DNA of 44,013 nucleotides from an uncultured Jeotgalicoccus sp. (GCA_947631305.1 CANRKV010000002.1:1-44013), one strand, 5' to 3'; positions 24,381 to 35,950 are shown, counted from the stretch's first letter. Translations and numbers: made by a program. Notes: generated from the letters alone by a model not told the origin.

Positions 24381-25709
24381 TTATATAACAGGTTTTCCTG
24401 TCTTCTGAGAGCTGACCATGCGGTCTCTCAGCACGTCGAAGAACTCTTCGTTCGTCTTCGTTGTTTTTAAAATTCTGAGGAAACGCTCTGTAAAGTCGGA
24501 AGAATCCTTAAACAGATTTCTCAGCTGCCATAAAATTTCAAGCTCTTTTTTATCGAGCAGCAGTTCTTCTTTACGCGTGCTTGAACGTCTGATATCGATT
24601 GCCGGGTAAATACGGCGTTCACTTAAATTACGGTCGAGGTGAAGCTCCATGTTCCCCGTTCCTTTAAACTCTTCGTAAATAACATCGTCCATACGGCTGC
24701 CCGTATCAACAAGGGCAGTCGACAGAATCGTCAGGCTGCCGCCTGCTTCAATATTACGTGCTGCACCGAAGAAATGTTTCGGACGGTGTAAACTCGCAGG
24801 ATCCAGACCACCGGATAATGTACGGCCGGATGCCGGAATCACTAAGTTGTAAGCACGTGCCAGACGTGTAATTGAATCCATTAAAATAATAACATCCTCA
24901 CCCATTTCAACGAGGCGTTTCGCACGTTCCAGTAATAATTCCGCAACTTTAACGTGATGCTGAGGCGGTTCATCAAAAGTCGAATGCACAACGTCAGCAT
25001 TTTCAACTGAACGTTCCAGATCCGTAACCTCTTCCGGACGTTCGCCGATTAGAAGGATAAAAAGCTTCACATTCGGATGATTCGTCGTAATTGCCTGGGC
25101 AATTTCTTTTAACAGTGATGTTTTACCCGCTTTAGGCGGTGCAACAATCATGCCGCGCTGGCCAAAACCAATCGGTGTAACGAGATCCATAATACGCGTC
25201 GACATATCAGTCGGCTCGTTCTCAAGACGGATACGCTCATCCGGGTATAAAGGTGTCAATGCTTGGAAATGAGGACGCTTCTTCACTTCTTCAGCGTTAT
25301 GATCATTAATAAAGTCGACCTGGAGAAGACCGTAATATTTCTCATTCTCTTTAGGCTTGCGGACTTTACCAGTAACCTTGTCCCCTTTTTTCAGTTCAAA
25401 ACGGCGAATCTGCGATGCAGATATATAAATATCTTTCTCACCTTTTGAATAGTTTACAGTACGGAGGAAACCGTAACCGTCCTGCTGGATATCATCGAGA
25501 ATACCCTCCATGTAATAGTTGCCGTCTTTTTCCATTTCAGCTTCCAGAATCGCAAGAACTAATTCTTTTTTATTTAATTTGCTGTAGTTCGATAAACGTA
25601 AACTTTTCGCACGTTCAGTTAATGCCTTAGTCGTATTGTTTTTGTATAAAGCATCGAATGTTTCATATTTCATATCCTGTGTCTTTGGTTTATCAGACAA
25701 TATTTCCAC
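24381..25709 (-). CDS. rho: Transcription termination factor Rho
   Basis: GQRGMIVAPPKAGKTSLLKEIA, MDSITRLARAYN, GGLDPASLHRPK; GTG start. Confidence 0.97.
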   Translation of the reverse strand: MEILSDKPKTQDMKYETFDALYKNNTTKALTERAKSLRLSNYSKLNKKELVLAILEAEMEKDGNYYMEGILDDIQQDGYGFLRTVNYSKGEKDIYISASQIRRFELKKGDKVTGKVRKPKENEKYYGLLQVDFINDHNAEEVKKRPHFQALTPLYPDERIRLENEPTDMSTRIMDLVTPIGFGQRGMIVAPPKAGKTSLLKEIAQAITTNHPNVKLFILLIGERPEEVTDLERSVENADVVHSTFDEPPQHHVKVAELLLERAKRLVEMGEDVIILMDSITRLARAYNLVIPASGRTLSGGLDPASLHRPKHFFGAARNIEAGGSLTILSTALVDTGSRMDDVIYEEFKGTGNMELHLDRNLSERRIYPAIDIRRSSTRKEELLLDKKELEILWQLRNLFKDSSDFTERFLRILKTTKTNEEFFDVLRDRMVSSQKTGKPVI

Positions 25710-25910
25710 TTCCTAATACTGATTTTATAAATTTATGTTCATATATCGTTTTGTATATTTTTGGATTAATTTTAGAAATTGCGCTGGAGCTGCGGGTTGA
25801 ATCTTCTGCTGGAGTACAATGCTGAAGTTTTTTAAAAGGCATACATATATTACATCCGGAGCACAGCCGATGTCAAAGAAAAACCGGCTGGGATGCATCT
25901 GAATCTGAGC

Positions 25911-25989
25911 GTGCCACCGTCGTTTCCCGGTGACTCGCTAGACCTGGTCCTGTGCCACCGTCAGTTCCCGGTGGCGTGCTAGACCTGGT
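25911..25989 (-). repeat. Two tandem copies of a ~38-nt hairpin-forming unit (period 41 nt)
   Basis: Plus strand gtgccaccgtcgtttcccggtgactcgctagacctggt (25911-25948) and gtgccaccgtcagttcccggtggcgtgctagacctggt (25952-25989), 5 mismatches in 38. Each minus-strand copy folds as G(C/U)CACCG-8 nt-CGGUGGC. Confidence 0.85.
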
Positions 25990-26004
25990 TTCAGTCTGAC
26001 AATA

Positions 26005-26970
26005 TTACTTATCCACAACCATGTTCGGTTTCTTCTTCATGCTGTGACGGCTGTTAACAAAGCGAACCGTCCCCGATTTAGCTCGCATAACGACAGATGA
26101 TGTTTCAGCAAAGCCGCTTTTAAACTGCACGCCTTTCATCAGTTCACCGTCGGTAACTGCTGTTGCTGCAAAGATCGCATCGTCACCGCTGACTAAGTCC
26201 TGAAGCCCGAGTTTTTTGTCCGGATCGACACCCATCGTTATGCAGCGCGCGCGTTCTTCGTCATTTCTAGGAAGGAGACGTCCCTGGAAGTCTCCTTCAA
26301 GCGCCTTAATTCCGGCTGCCGCAATAACACCTTCCGGTGCACCGCCGACGCCCATTAAAATATCAATTCCGGTCCAGTCAAAACAAGTATTAATTGCCGC
26401 ACCGACGTCACCGTTATCAAACATAATAATTCGTGCACCTAATGCGCGGACCTGGTCGATAATCTCTTTGCTGCGTTCGCGCTTAATAATCGTTACTGTG
26501 ACATCTTCCACATTTTTATGTTTTGCTTTTGCTACTGCACGGATATTTTCTTCCACAGACATATCAATATCGATAACACCAAGGCAGTCCGGTCCGGCTG
26601 CGAGTTTCTGCATATACATGTCAGGTGCGTGAAGCAGATTGCCTTTATCGGCAACTGCGAGTACAGTCATTGCACCTAATGTGCCTTCTGCGACAGTTGT
26701 TGTGCCTTCCAGCGGATCCACCGCTATATCGAGTTCCGGACCGTCTTTCGTTCCGAGTTCTTCCCCGATATAAAGCATCGGTGCTTCGTCTATCTCACCT
26801 TCGCCGATTACAACTTTACCTGTCATCGGAATTGTTTCAAACAGACGGCGCATTGCTTCTGTTGCCGCATCATCCGCTTCATTCTTCTGACCTTTACCTG
26901 TCCATGCGGCACTTGCAAGTGCCGCTGCTTCTGTCACTCTTACGAGCTCCATCGATAATCCTCTTTCCAA
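26005..26970 (-). CDS. glpX: Class II fructose-1,6-bisphosphatase GlpX
   Basis: [56 protein letters not shown]. Confidence 0.95.
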   Translation of the reverse strand: MERGLSMELVRVTEAAALASAAWTGKGQKNEADDAATEAMRRLFETIPMTGKVVIGEGEIDEAPMLYIGEELGTKDGPELDIAVDPLEGTTTVAEGTLGAMTVLAVADKGNLLHAPDMYMQKLAAGPDCLGVIDIDMSVEENIRAVAKAKHKNVEDVTVTIIKRERSKEIIDQVRALGARIIMFDNGDVGAAINTCFDWTGIDILMGVGGAPEGVIAAAGIKALEGDFQGRLLPRNDEERARCITMGVDPDKKLGLQDLVSGDDAIFAATAVTDGELMKGVQFKSGFAETSSVVMRAKSGTVRFVNSRHSMKKKPNMVVDK

Positions 26971-27025
26971 AACTGTCTCCCCCTAGTATCCGCGCTGATT
27001 TTCCTTAACTATTATAACACAGAAA

Positions 27026-27058
27026 AAAGACTGAAATTCTTATGAATTCCAGTCTTTT
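27026..27058 (-). terminator. Terminator downstream of murZ
   Basis: Minus strand AAAAGACTGGAATTC..GAATTTCAGTCTTTTTTC hairpin plus T-run. Confidence 0.8.
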
Positions 27059-27063
27059 CATAC

Positions 27064-28347
27064 TTAATCTTCTAAAGTGTCACGCCAAATATCCGCACCG
27101 AGTGCTGACAATTTCTTAACGATATCTGCATATCCTCTGTCGATATGATTAACGTTGTGAATCGTCGTTACGCCGTCTGCAATCAGGCCTGAAATTAACA
27201 GGCATGCACCTGCACGGAGGTCGCTTGCATACACTTCCGCACCTTTAAGCTGTGACGGGTAAATCAGTGCACTGCCGCTTTTCTTCTCAATATGAGCATT
27301 CATGCGGGACAATTCATCAACATGTCTGAATCTTGCCGGGTAAATGGTTTCAGTAATTTTACTGACACCATCCGCCAAAAACATAAGCGGTGTTATCGGC
27401 TGCTGCAGATCCGTTGCAAAGCCCGGATATACTTGAGTTTTTATCGACACAGCATTATATTTTTCAGGCTTGTTAATCACGACATAGTCGTCACCGATGT
27501 CCAGTTCAACACCCATTTCTTCCAGTTTTGCCGACAGTGATTCCATATGCGTCGGGATAATATTATTCACTTTATAATTCTTTCCAGCAACTGCACCGAC
27601 AATCATATAAGTGCCGGCTTCAATGCGGTCAGGAATAATATTGTGAGTCGTACCGTGCAGCGATTCCACGCCTTCGATACGAATCGTATCCGTACCTGCA
27701 CCTTTAATATTTGCACCCATGTTATTAAGCAGTGATGCCACGTCGACGATTTCAGGTTCTTTCGCCACGTTCTCTAAAATTGTGCGCCCTTCTGCACAGC
27801 TCGCTGCAAGCATCATATTAATCGTTGCACCAACTGATACAACATCGAAAAATATTTTTGCGCCTGTCAGTTTCTCTGCTGTCAGATACATCGCACCGTG
27901 CTCGTTCGTTACTTTAGCGCCAAGTGCTTCAAATCCTTTAATGTGCTGATCGATCGGTCTCGGTCCGAGCGGGCAGCCGCCGGGCAGTCCGATAACACAT
28001 TTTTTAAAGCGCGAGAGCATCGCTCCCATCATATAATATGAAGCGCGTAAAGATTGTACTTTGTTGTTCGGCAGCGGCATGTTCACTGCTTCTTCAGCAT
28101 TGACTTCCAGTGTTGTCCCTGATAATTCTGTTTTAATATTCAGGTCATTTAAGAGACTCATCAGCGTTTTAACATCACTGATTTCAGGCAGTCCCTCCAG
28201 TCTAACTGTACCGGTAGAAGCCATGAGCGATGCAGGAATCAGTGCAACTGCACTGTTTTTAGCCCCGCTGATGTCAACTTGCCCCGTCAATGAATTGCCG
28301 CCTCGGACTTTAATTACATCTTCAGCCATATAAAAGCTCCTTGTCAT
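27064..28347 (-). CDS. murZ: UDP-N-acetylglucosamine 1-carboxyvinyltransferase (MurA paralog 2, MurZ/MurAB)
   Basis: Second MurA-type protein: [42 protein letters not shown]; neighbourhood glpX-murZ-fsa as in B. subtilis. Confidence 0.93.
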   Translation of the reverse strand: MTRSFYMAEDVIKVRGGNSLTGQVDISGAKNSAVALIPASLMASTGTVRLEGLPEISDVKTLMSLLNDLNIKTELSGTTLEVNAEEAVNMPLPNNKVQSLRASYYMMGAMLSRFKKCVIGLPGGCPLGPRPIDQHIKGFEALGAKVTNEHGAMYLTAEKLTGAKIFFDVVSVGATINMMLAASCAEGRTILENVAKEPEIVDVASLLNNMGANIKGAGTDTIRIEGVESLHGTTHNIIPDRIEAGTYMIVGAVAGKNYKVNNIIPTHMESLSAKLEEMGVELDIGDDYVVINKPEKYNAVSIKTQVYPGFATDLQQPITPLMFLADGVSKITETIYPARFRHVDELSRMNAHIEKKSGSALIYPSQLKGAEVYASDLRAGACLLISGLIADGVTTIHNVNHIDRGYADIVKKLSALGADIWRDTLED

Positions 28348-28362
28348 TTAATTATGTGGAGA

Positions 28363-29004
28363 CTACTTATTGTTCCAGTCGTTTAAGAATTGTTCGATTC
28401 CTTTATCAGTTAAAGGGTGATCTGTTAATGTTTTAATGACTTTATAAGGAATTGTTGCGATATCAGCACCGCGAATCGCTGCACCGTGCATGTGGCCAGC
28501 GTTACGGATAGATGCCGCAATAATTTCAGTATCGATATCGTGAATTGCAAAAATTGCTGCGATATCTTCAATTAACTGCAGTCCGTCAAGACCAATATCA
28601 TCCAGACGTCCGATAAACGGTGAAACATAAGTTGCACCTGCGCGTGCTGCTGTCAATGCCTGTACTGTGTTGAATACTAAAGTAACGTTTGTTTTAATGC
28701 CTTCAGAAGCAAGTACGCTGACTGCTTTCATACCGTCTGCTGTCATCGGTATTTTAACAATAATATGCTCGTGAAGTTTCGCAAGTTCTCGTCCTTCTTC
28801 AATCATGCCTTCAGCATCAAGCGCGATAACTTCCCCGCTGACAGGTCCGCCGACAAGTTCGCAAATTTCAACAAGTCTGTCGTGGAATGAAATATCTTTC
28901 TCTTTAGCTACTAATGACGGATTTGTTGTTACACCGCTCAGTACGCCCCACTTGTGGATTTCTTTAATTTCGTCCATGTTTGCTGTATCTATAAAGTATT
29001 TCAT
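28363..29004 (-). CDS. Fructose-6-phosphate aldolase/transaldolase-like protein
   Basis: [57 protein letters not shown]-like; start trimmed to MKYF. Confidence 0.93.
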   Translation of the reverse strand: MKYFIDTANMDEIKEIHKWGVLSGVTTNPSLVAKEKDISFHDRLVEICELVGGPVSGEVIALDAEGMIEEGRELAKLHEHIIVKIPMTADGMKAVSVLASEGIKTNVTLVFNTVQALTAARAGATYVSPFIGRLDDIGLDGLQLIEDIAAIFAIHDIDTEIIAASIRNAGHMHGAAIRGADIATIPYKVIKTLTDHPLTDKGIEQFLNDWNNK

Positions 29005-29040
29005 CTTGTTTTCGTCCTCCAATAATGTGATATTACTATC

Positions 29041-29070
29041 ATTATAAATTAAAGCTTCTCAAACTGACAA
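29041..29070 (-). promoter_or_regulatory. Putative SigA promoter for the fsa/tal-murZ operon
   Basis: Minus strand TTGTCA-18 nt-TATAAT upstream of the aldolase gene. Confidence 0.6.
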
Positions 29071-29164
29071 TGCTTTACCATTAACAGTTCATTTAAATTT
29101 GATTAAAACATTTTAATAATTGCTGTTTTGACTGCTGCAAAGGTATTTTAACATATTTTATAAA

Positions 29165-29197
29165 AAAATGACCGCGCTTTAACAACGCAGTCATTTT
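29165..29197 (-). terminator. Terminator of the ehu operon
   Basis: Minus strand AAAATGACTGCG..CGCGGTCATTTTTTT. Confidence 0.85.
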
Positions 29198-29217
29198 CTC
29201 TTATTTATAATATACCA

Positions 29218-30003
29218 CTATTGCCCTGTAACTGTCTCTCCTCTGAAACGTTTTAAGAAGTCCTGCAGTCTCGGATTGTCAGATTTATTAATAACTTCAT
29301 CCGCCGTTCCTTCTTCCGCTATAACGCCTTCATCAAGAAACAGCACTCTGTCTGCGATTTCCAGTGCAAAGTCCATTTCATGAGTAACAAGCACCATAGC
29401 CATATCTTCATGTTCTGCAAGATCCCGTATAACTTCCAGCACTTCGCCGACAAGTTCCGGGTCGAGTGCCGACGTCACTTCGTCAAACAGCATAATTTTC
29501 GGTTTCATTACAAGTGCCCGCGCCATCGCGACACGCTGCTTCTGTCCGCCGGACAGCTGGGATGGATATGAATCATATTTATCTCCCAGCCCCACACGCT
29601 CCAGCATGTTTTCAGCGAGCTCTGCCGCTTCTTTTTTATTCATTTTCCTTACGTTAACCAGCGGCACAACACAATTTTCCAAAATTGTTTTATGAGGAAA
29701 CAGATTAAAGTGCTGAAATACCATCCCGATATCATTGCGCACTTTGCTTAAATGTTTTTCATTCGCTTTTTTCTCTTTGCCGCCAGCTTCTATTTTCCAT
29801 AAATTTGTACCATCGACAATAATATCTCCGTCCGACGGCTCTTCGAGCGTCATTAAGAGGCGGATAATTGTCGTCTTACCGGAACCGCTCGGCCCGATAA
29901 TCGCCAGTTTCTCTGTCGGATTTATATCCAGATTAATTCCCTTAAGAACATGGGTATCTCCAAATGACTTATGAATTTCTTTATATTGAACAATCGGTTT
30001 CAC
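29218..30003 (-). CDS. ehuA: Polar amino acid/ectoine-type ABC transporter ATP-binding protein (EhuA-like)
   Basis: GPSGSGKTTIIRLL, LSGGQKQRVAMARALVMKPKIMLFDEVTSALDPELV; operon with EhuB-like protein. Confidence 0.85.
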   Translation of the reverse strand: MKPIVQYKEIHKSFGDTHVLKGINLDINPTEKLAIIGPSGSGKTTIIRLLMTLEEPSDGDIIVDGTNLWKIEAGGKEKKANEKHLSKVRNDIGMVFQHFNLFPHKTILENCVVPLVNVRKMNKKEAAELAENMLERVGLGDKYDSYPSQLSGGQKQRVAMARALVMKPKIMLFDEVTSALDPELVGEVLEVIRDLAEHEDMAMVLVTHEMDFALEIADRVLFLDEGVIAEEGTADEVINKSDNPRLQDFLKRFRGETVTGQ

Positions 30004-30698
30004 TATTCCGTCACCTTCACTTTCATATTCTTTTTATCAAATCTGCGGTTCATCTTTTTCTCAAGCTGTCTGATTAAGAGCGCAGATGGATAGCTCAGCA
30101 CGAGGAACAGAATCGCGACTATTGTCAGCGGTTCAATGTATGACCATGTGTTTGCTCCATATGAACGTGCGAGACTTAATATACCGACAACGCCGATAGT
30201 CGCTGCCAGCGGCACTTCTTTAAACAGAATGATTAAATAGTTGCCGAGCATCGGTATTGTCGGCGGCAGTGCTTGCGGAAGCACAACTTTAAGCCACGTG
30301 TCCTTCTGTGAAAAATTAAGTGCTTTCGCTGCTTCCCACTGGCCTTTATCAACACTTTCAATACCCGACCGGTATACTTCCGCAATATAAGTTGAAAAGT
30401 GGATGCCGAGTGCGAGCATCGCTGCGACAAACGGCGTAAACGACGTCCCGATATAAGGCACCATCGGCCATGCAAAGTACAGAAAGAATATTTGCACGAT
30501 GGGCGGGGTTGAGCGTATAAATTCTCTGATCCAATACACGATAAAATTAAATATTTTAAGTGGTGTCGATTCAAGTGCGAGCCAGATAAAACCGGCTGCG
30601 AGTGCCAAAGCGTAACTCGTAATTGTCAGTCCGAGCGTTACTGTAATTCCCGTAATGATAATTGGAAATGCGTCTGCAAATGTTTCCCAGCTCCACAT
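30003..30698 (-). CDS. ehuD: ABC transporter permease (EhuD-like)
   Basis: His/Glu/Gln permease family; EAAKALNFSQKDTWLKVVLPQALPPTIPMLGNYLI. Confidence 0.83.
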   Translation of the reverse strand: MWSWETFADAFPIIITGITVTLGLTITSYALALAAGFIWLALESTPLKIFNFIVYWIREFIRSTPPIVQIFFLYFAWPMVPYIGTSFTPFVAAMLALGIHFSTYIAEVYRSGIESVDKGQWEAAKALNFSQKDTWLKVVLPQALPPTIPMLGNYLIILFKEVPLAATIGVVGILSLARSYGANTWSYIEPLTIVAILFLVLSYPSALLIRQLEKKMNRRFDKKNMKVKVTE

Positions 30699-31360
30699 CA
30701 GCCCGCCACCCCTCTCTTCGCAATTTTCTCGCCTTTTTTAGAAAGCCAGATTAACGGCAGTGCGATAATAAAGTACATTACCAGTACCATAAAGTAGGCA
30801 AGAGGTCCTTCTGAAAGATTTGTTGAACGGTAAATATCACCGTAATACAGAATATCCGTCAGACCAATTAGCGATACTAACGCTGTACCTTTAAGTATTT
30901 GTATAGAATAGTTGCCGAATTCAGGCAGCATCAGACGTAATGCCTGCGGCAGTATAATATGTCTCATCCGCTGTACACGTGACAAGTTTAATGCAATCGC
31001 TGCTTCCGTCTGACCCTTGTCGACGGCAAGTATTGAACTTCTTACTACTTCCGACATATAGGCACCGTAGTTAAGTGCAATTGCTATAACACCAATCCAC
31101 CAGTTGCTGCCGAGATGAATATTAAACAGAATCGGTATGGCATAATACAGCCAGAATAATTGAACAATTAATGATGTTCCTCTGAAAAGTTCCACGTAGA
31201 ACATCGTAAAGCCGCGTATAAGCGGGTTCTTAACAATTCGGCACAGGCCTGCAACGAACGCAATAATAAATGCAAGAAGCGTTGCCGCTAAAAACAGGCT
31301 GACCGTTGTTCCTAATCCTTGAGATAGATAGGACAGTATGTTTAAGGCAGAATCAAACAT
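30698..31360 (-). CDS. ehuC: ABC transporter permease (EhuC-like)
   Basis: EAAIALNLSRVQRMRHIILPQALRLMLPEFGNYSI. Confidence 0.83.
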   Translation of the reverse strand: MFDSALNILSYLSQGLGTTVSLFLAATLLAFIIAFVAGLCRIVKNPLIRGFTMFYVELFRGTSLIVQLFWLYYAIPILFNIHLGSNWWIGVIAIALNYGAYMSEVVRSSILAVDKGQTEAAIALNLSRVQRMRHIILPQALRLMLPEFGNYSIQILKGTALVSLIGLTDILYYGDIYRSTNLSEGPLAYFMVLVMYFIIALPLIWLSKKGEKIAKRGVAG

Positions 31361-31386
31361 CCGCTCACTCCTTATTTACAAAATAA

Positions 31387-31423
31387 AAGGGCCCAGTGTC
31401 TCCTGAGGAATTACTGGGCCCTT
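31387..31423 (-). terminator. Strong intra-operon hairpin (partial terminator/attenuator) between ehuB and ehuC
   Basis: Minus strand AAGGGCCCAGT-15 nt-ACTGGGCCCTT, perfect 11-bp stem followed by TTATTTTG. Confidence 0.8.
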
Positions 31424-31428
31424 ATTAA

Positions 31429-32307
31429 TTATTCACCTTCACATAGTGCAGTTGCTGTAACTTCTCCAACTTCCACACGGTTGTTGTCAGCAGTAAACCC
31501 TTCTGAACCATCCAGAATCTCATCGATTGTGCCATCTTCTTTTAATGTTTCAAGTGCTTCGTTATAAGCTGTACGTAATTCTTCATCGTCTATATTAAAT
31601 GCAGCAGCACCAAAACTTGGAATCCCTTGAATATCAGGCTGCTCGAAATTTTCAACAATCTCAACATCATCGCTGCCGAGTGATTCATATGCTGCTCTCA
31701 GCGTAGCTTCTGTCGCTGCAGTAACGTCAGCGTTTCCTGACTGGACTGCAGAAAGCTGTGCCGGAATATCTGCAACAGACATAAACTGCGATGAATCGAC
31801 GCCTTCTGTTTCAAGGAATTCAAATTGTGTTGTCCCTTCCATCAGTGCAACTGTGATATCAGGATTCTCACCGATATCAGCATAACTTTGAATATCCAGC
31901 GGGTTGCCGGCTGCAACTACTAATCCTTCACCGTACTGCATTTCAGGTTCTGCAAACAATGCATTTTCACATCTGTCAGGCTGGATCGCCATGCCTGCTG
32001 TAATTACATCGTACTGACCTGCCTGCACACCGGGAATCAATTCTCCCCAGTCCGTCAGATGCCCTTCAACATTTTCGACTCCCATTTCAGAGAATACTGC
32101 CTCTGCAATTTCAATTGAAGCCCCTTCAAGTTCGCCTGAATCCGAATTTTCATATGCGTACGGCGGCTCATTCGCGAACCCTATGTTAACCGTGTCAGCC
32201 TCTTGAAGCTCGGCTACACGCCCTTCTCCGCCTTCCGTGCCGCTGTCTCCGCAAGCGCTGAGCACCAGCGCGGCTGCGAAAGTAAGTAAAATCCCTGCTT
32301 TCTTCAT
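31429..32307 (-). CDS. ehuB: Ectoine/hydroxyectoine-type ABC transporter substrate-binding lipoprotein (EhuB-like)
   Basis: Lipobox LVLSACG; NEPPYAYE..W.ELIPGVQAGQYDVITAGMAIQPDRCENALFAEPEMQYGEGLVVAAGNPLDIQSYADI resembles the EhuB family. Confidence 0.8.
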   Translation of the reverse strand: MKKAGILLTFAAALVLSACGDSGTEGGEGRVAELQEADTVNIGFANEPPYAYENSDSGELEGASIEIAEAVFSEMGVENVEGHLTDWGELIPGVQAGQYDVITAGMAIQPDRCENALFAEPEMQYGEGLVVAAGNPLDIQSYADIGENPDITVALMEGTTQFEFLETEGVDSSQFMSVADIPAQLSAVQSGNADVTAATEATLRAAYESLGSDDVEIVENFEQPDIQGIPSFGAAAFNIDDEELRTAYNEALETLKEDGTIDEILDGSEGFTADNNRVEVGEVTATALCEGE

Positions 32308-32548
32308 AAAAACAATCTCCTCCTGGTAAGTTTTTCCTTATTTTGGATCGAGTTGTACATCAGCAAGTATACAAAAGATAGAATTTATGTCAAATTGCTG
32401 TAACAAATCCATAAAAAGGATTTAACAGCTGATATGTGGAATATTTTAAATTCTCTTCCAGTCCAGAATACTATAGTTGACAGATAATTCAATAAATTTA
32501 ATGAGATTTTATTTCAGTTTCTAAAATAAAATGTGTACATATACACAA

Positions 32549-32604
32549 AAAGCCCCCCGGAAAATTAGTCATTAATATTGCTTGACCAACTTCCGGGGGA
32601 GCTT
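32549..32604 (-). terminator. pyrG terminator (long hairpin)
   Basis: Minus strand AAGCTCCCCCGGAAGTTGGTCA..TGACTAATTTTCCGGGGGGCTTTTT. Confidence 0.85.
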
Positions 32605-32624
32605 AATTTTATATCGTCAGTTAT

Positions 32625-34364
<1,740 letters not shown>

Positions 34365-34371
34365 TTAAAAA

Positions 34372-34881
34372 TTAGTATGCATCTGCTTCATCATCGTAAT
34401 CATCTTCGAGTTTTTCTTTTTCTTCAAACTCTATTTCTTCGTCAGCATCTTTGCTGGCAATTTCCTCTTCTTCATCGTCACCATGCAGTGTCTCGTCGAT
34501 TTCTTCCTGATCTTCACCCAGCTCTTTTGCACCCGGGTAGTCTTCATCGACTTCTTCTTCGACGTACTCTTCCTCAGCTGCAACTTCAATTTTGTGAATT
34601 GTCGGTGCAATCTTATCGCTGATATCATCTACTGCATACCACTCGCGAAGACCCCACACGCCATCATCTGTGCTGAGGAAACGCCCATCAGTGTTTAAGT
34701 CAGTATAGAATTGTAAAATACGGTTTTCAATTTCACCTTCAGTGTAATTGCCGATTTCTTTAAATTTATCAGTCATTTCATAAAGATTTGTTTCTTTGCC
34801 TTTATCTTCTAAATATATGTGCGACATATCTATAAACGAATGCTCGTCCATCATTTCTTTTGTATAGCTGTCCAGTCTCAT
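34372..34881 (-). CDS. rpoE: DNA-directed RNA polymerase delta subunit
   Basis: Folded N-terminal domain (HSFIDMSHIYLED..LREWYAVDDIS) and highly acidic Asp/Glu C-terminal tail; adjacent to pyrG. Confidence 0.95.
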   Translation of the reverse strand: MRLDSYTKEMMDEHSFIDMSHIYLEDKGKETNLYEMTDKFKEIGNYTEGEIENRILQFYTDLNTDGRFLSTDDGVWGLREWYAVDDISDKIAPTIHKIEVAAEEEYVEEEVDEDYPGAKELGEDQEEIDETLHGDDEEEEIASKDADEEIEFEEKEKLEDDYDDEADAY

Positions 34882-34917
34882 CTACGTCATCCTTTCAAGA
34901 TGTAAATACCTTAGGAT

Positions 34918-34946
34918 ATAATACAAATATTTGTAAGATGTTTCAA
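34918..34946 (-). promoter_or_regulatory. Putative SigA promoter for rpoE with palindromic spacer
   Basis: Minus strand TTGAAA-17-TATTAT; ACAAATATTTGT palindrome at 34923-34934. Confidence 0.65.
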
Positions 34947-34954
34947 GCTTTATA

Positions 34955-35785
34955 TTAATATCTTACTAATTTAACATAACGGTTCGTATTTTCCGGATCA
35001 TCAATCAGGACAAACCCCGCGTTTGTAAACAGACTTAAAAACGCCGGATTCGATACCGTAACCGTTGCGGTATGCACCTCATTAATCTTTCTTCTGACCA
35101 CTGTTGCAAACTGACGCATCGCGCTTTCCGCCACCCCTTCTTCACGGTCCGCTTCGTCTACGTATATATGTTTAATATCGAGTATGCCGTCTTCAAGTTC
35201 CGCCTCAATATACCCGGCTGTTCTGTCATCCCGCTTAAGTATCAATTTAACCGCCGGTCCTGCTGTTTCTTCATCGAGCTCCAGTCTTAAATTCGGCACA
35301 AAACTGCGGTTTAAATCCAGATAATAAAGCCGTTCTTTACCGATCGGCCCCTCTTCTTTCGTCGCCAGATGCAGGAATCCTGCGCGTTCATATAAATTCC
35401 AAGCTCCGGCATTCTCGCCGTCCACAACTAAATATAAATGATCGAATGCTGAAAAGTTTTCCTGTACGTACACCGGCAGATTTTGTGCAACCGCTGTACC
35501 GTAACCGTTCCCCTGATATTTTTCATTAATCGATAAAGAGCGCACGTAAACGACTTCGTGAGGTGTATCATAGCCTTCGTGCTGGTAATGTTTATGCAGT
35601 ACGAAAAATCCGATGACCTCCCCGGCGTCGGTGACGACAACATTTGCAGTACGGTTGCTGTCTTTAAGCGCATCATCAAGTACTTCAAGCGGCATGCTCG
35701 AATATACCTGCTGTCTTTCGCTCAATATGTAATTTCCGAGATGTTCTCTGTCTGCCTCTGTAAACTCTCTAATCTTAATATCCAT
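34955..35785 (-). CDS. GNAT family N-acetyltransferase (probable tandem GNAT domains)
   Basis: RSLSINEKYQGNGYGTAVAQNL..NAGAWNLYERAGF and a second C-terminal half IYVDEADREEGVAESAMRQF..SNPAFLSLFTNAGFVLI. Confidence 0.8.
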   Translation of the reverse strand: MDIKIREFTEADREHLGNYILSERQQVYSSMPLEVLDDALKDSNRTANVVVTDAGEVIGFFVLHKHYQHEGYDTPHEVVYVRSLSINEKYQGNGYGTAVAQNLPVYVQENFSAFDHLYLVVDGENAGAWNLYERAGFLHLATKEEGPIGKERLYYLDLNRSFVPNLRLELDEETAGPAVKLILKRDDRTAGYIEAELEDGILDIKHIYVDEADREEGVAESAMRQFATVVRRKINEVHTATVTVSNPAFLSLFTNAGFVLIDDPENTNRYVKLVRY

Positions 35786-35950
35786 GTTTAACCCCTTTTT
35801 GACATCCTTTTATAGTTTGCTATTATAGTGCCATACCCCCTATAGTGACAATTTAGACATTACATTACAACTTTCATTATTTCAGCGTTTTTTGTTGGTA
35901 TTGCATGGGTAATAGTTAAGAAACTAATAATCAATTTAGGAGGAACTTAC

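Noticed and set aside
25861-25989. STAR element or CRISPR array as explanation of the 41-bp tandem repeat
   Set aside because: Sequence lacks the STAR core TGTTGGGGCCCC; only two copies with a 3-nt gap and no spacer-length unique sequence, so not CRISPR.
32533-32546. GTGTAcataTACAC palindrome between pyrG terminator and ehuB as an ehu operator
   Set aside because: It is over 200 bp upstream of ehuB and adjacent to the pyrG terminator; no promoter overlap could be shown.
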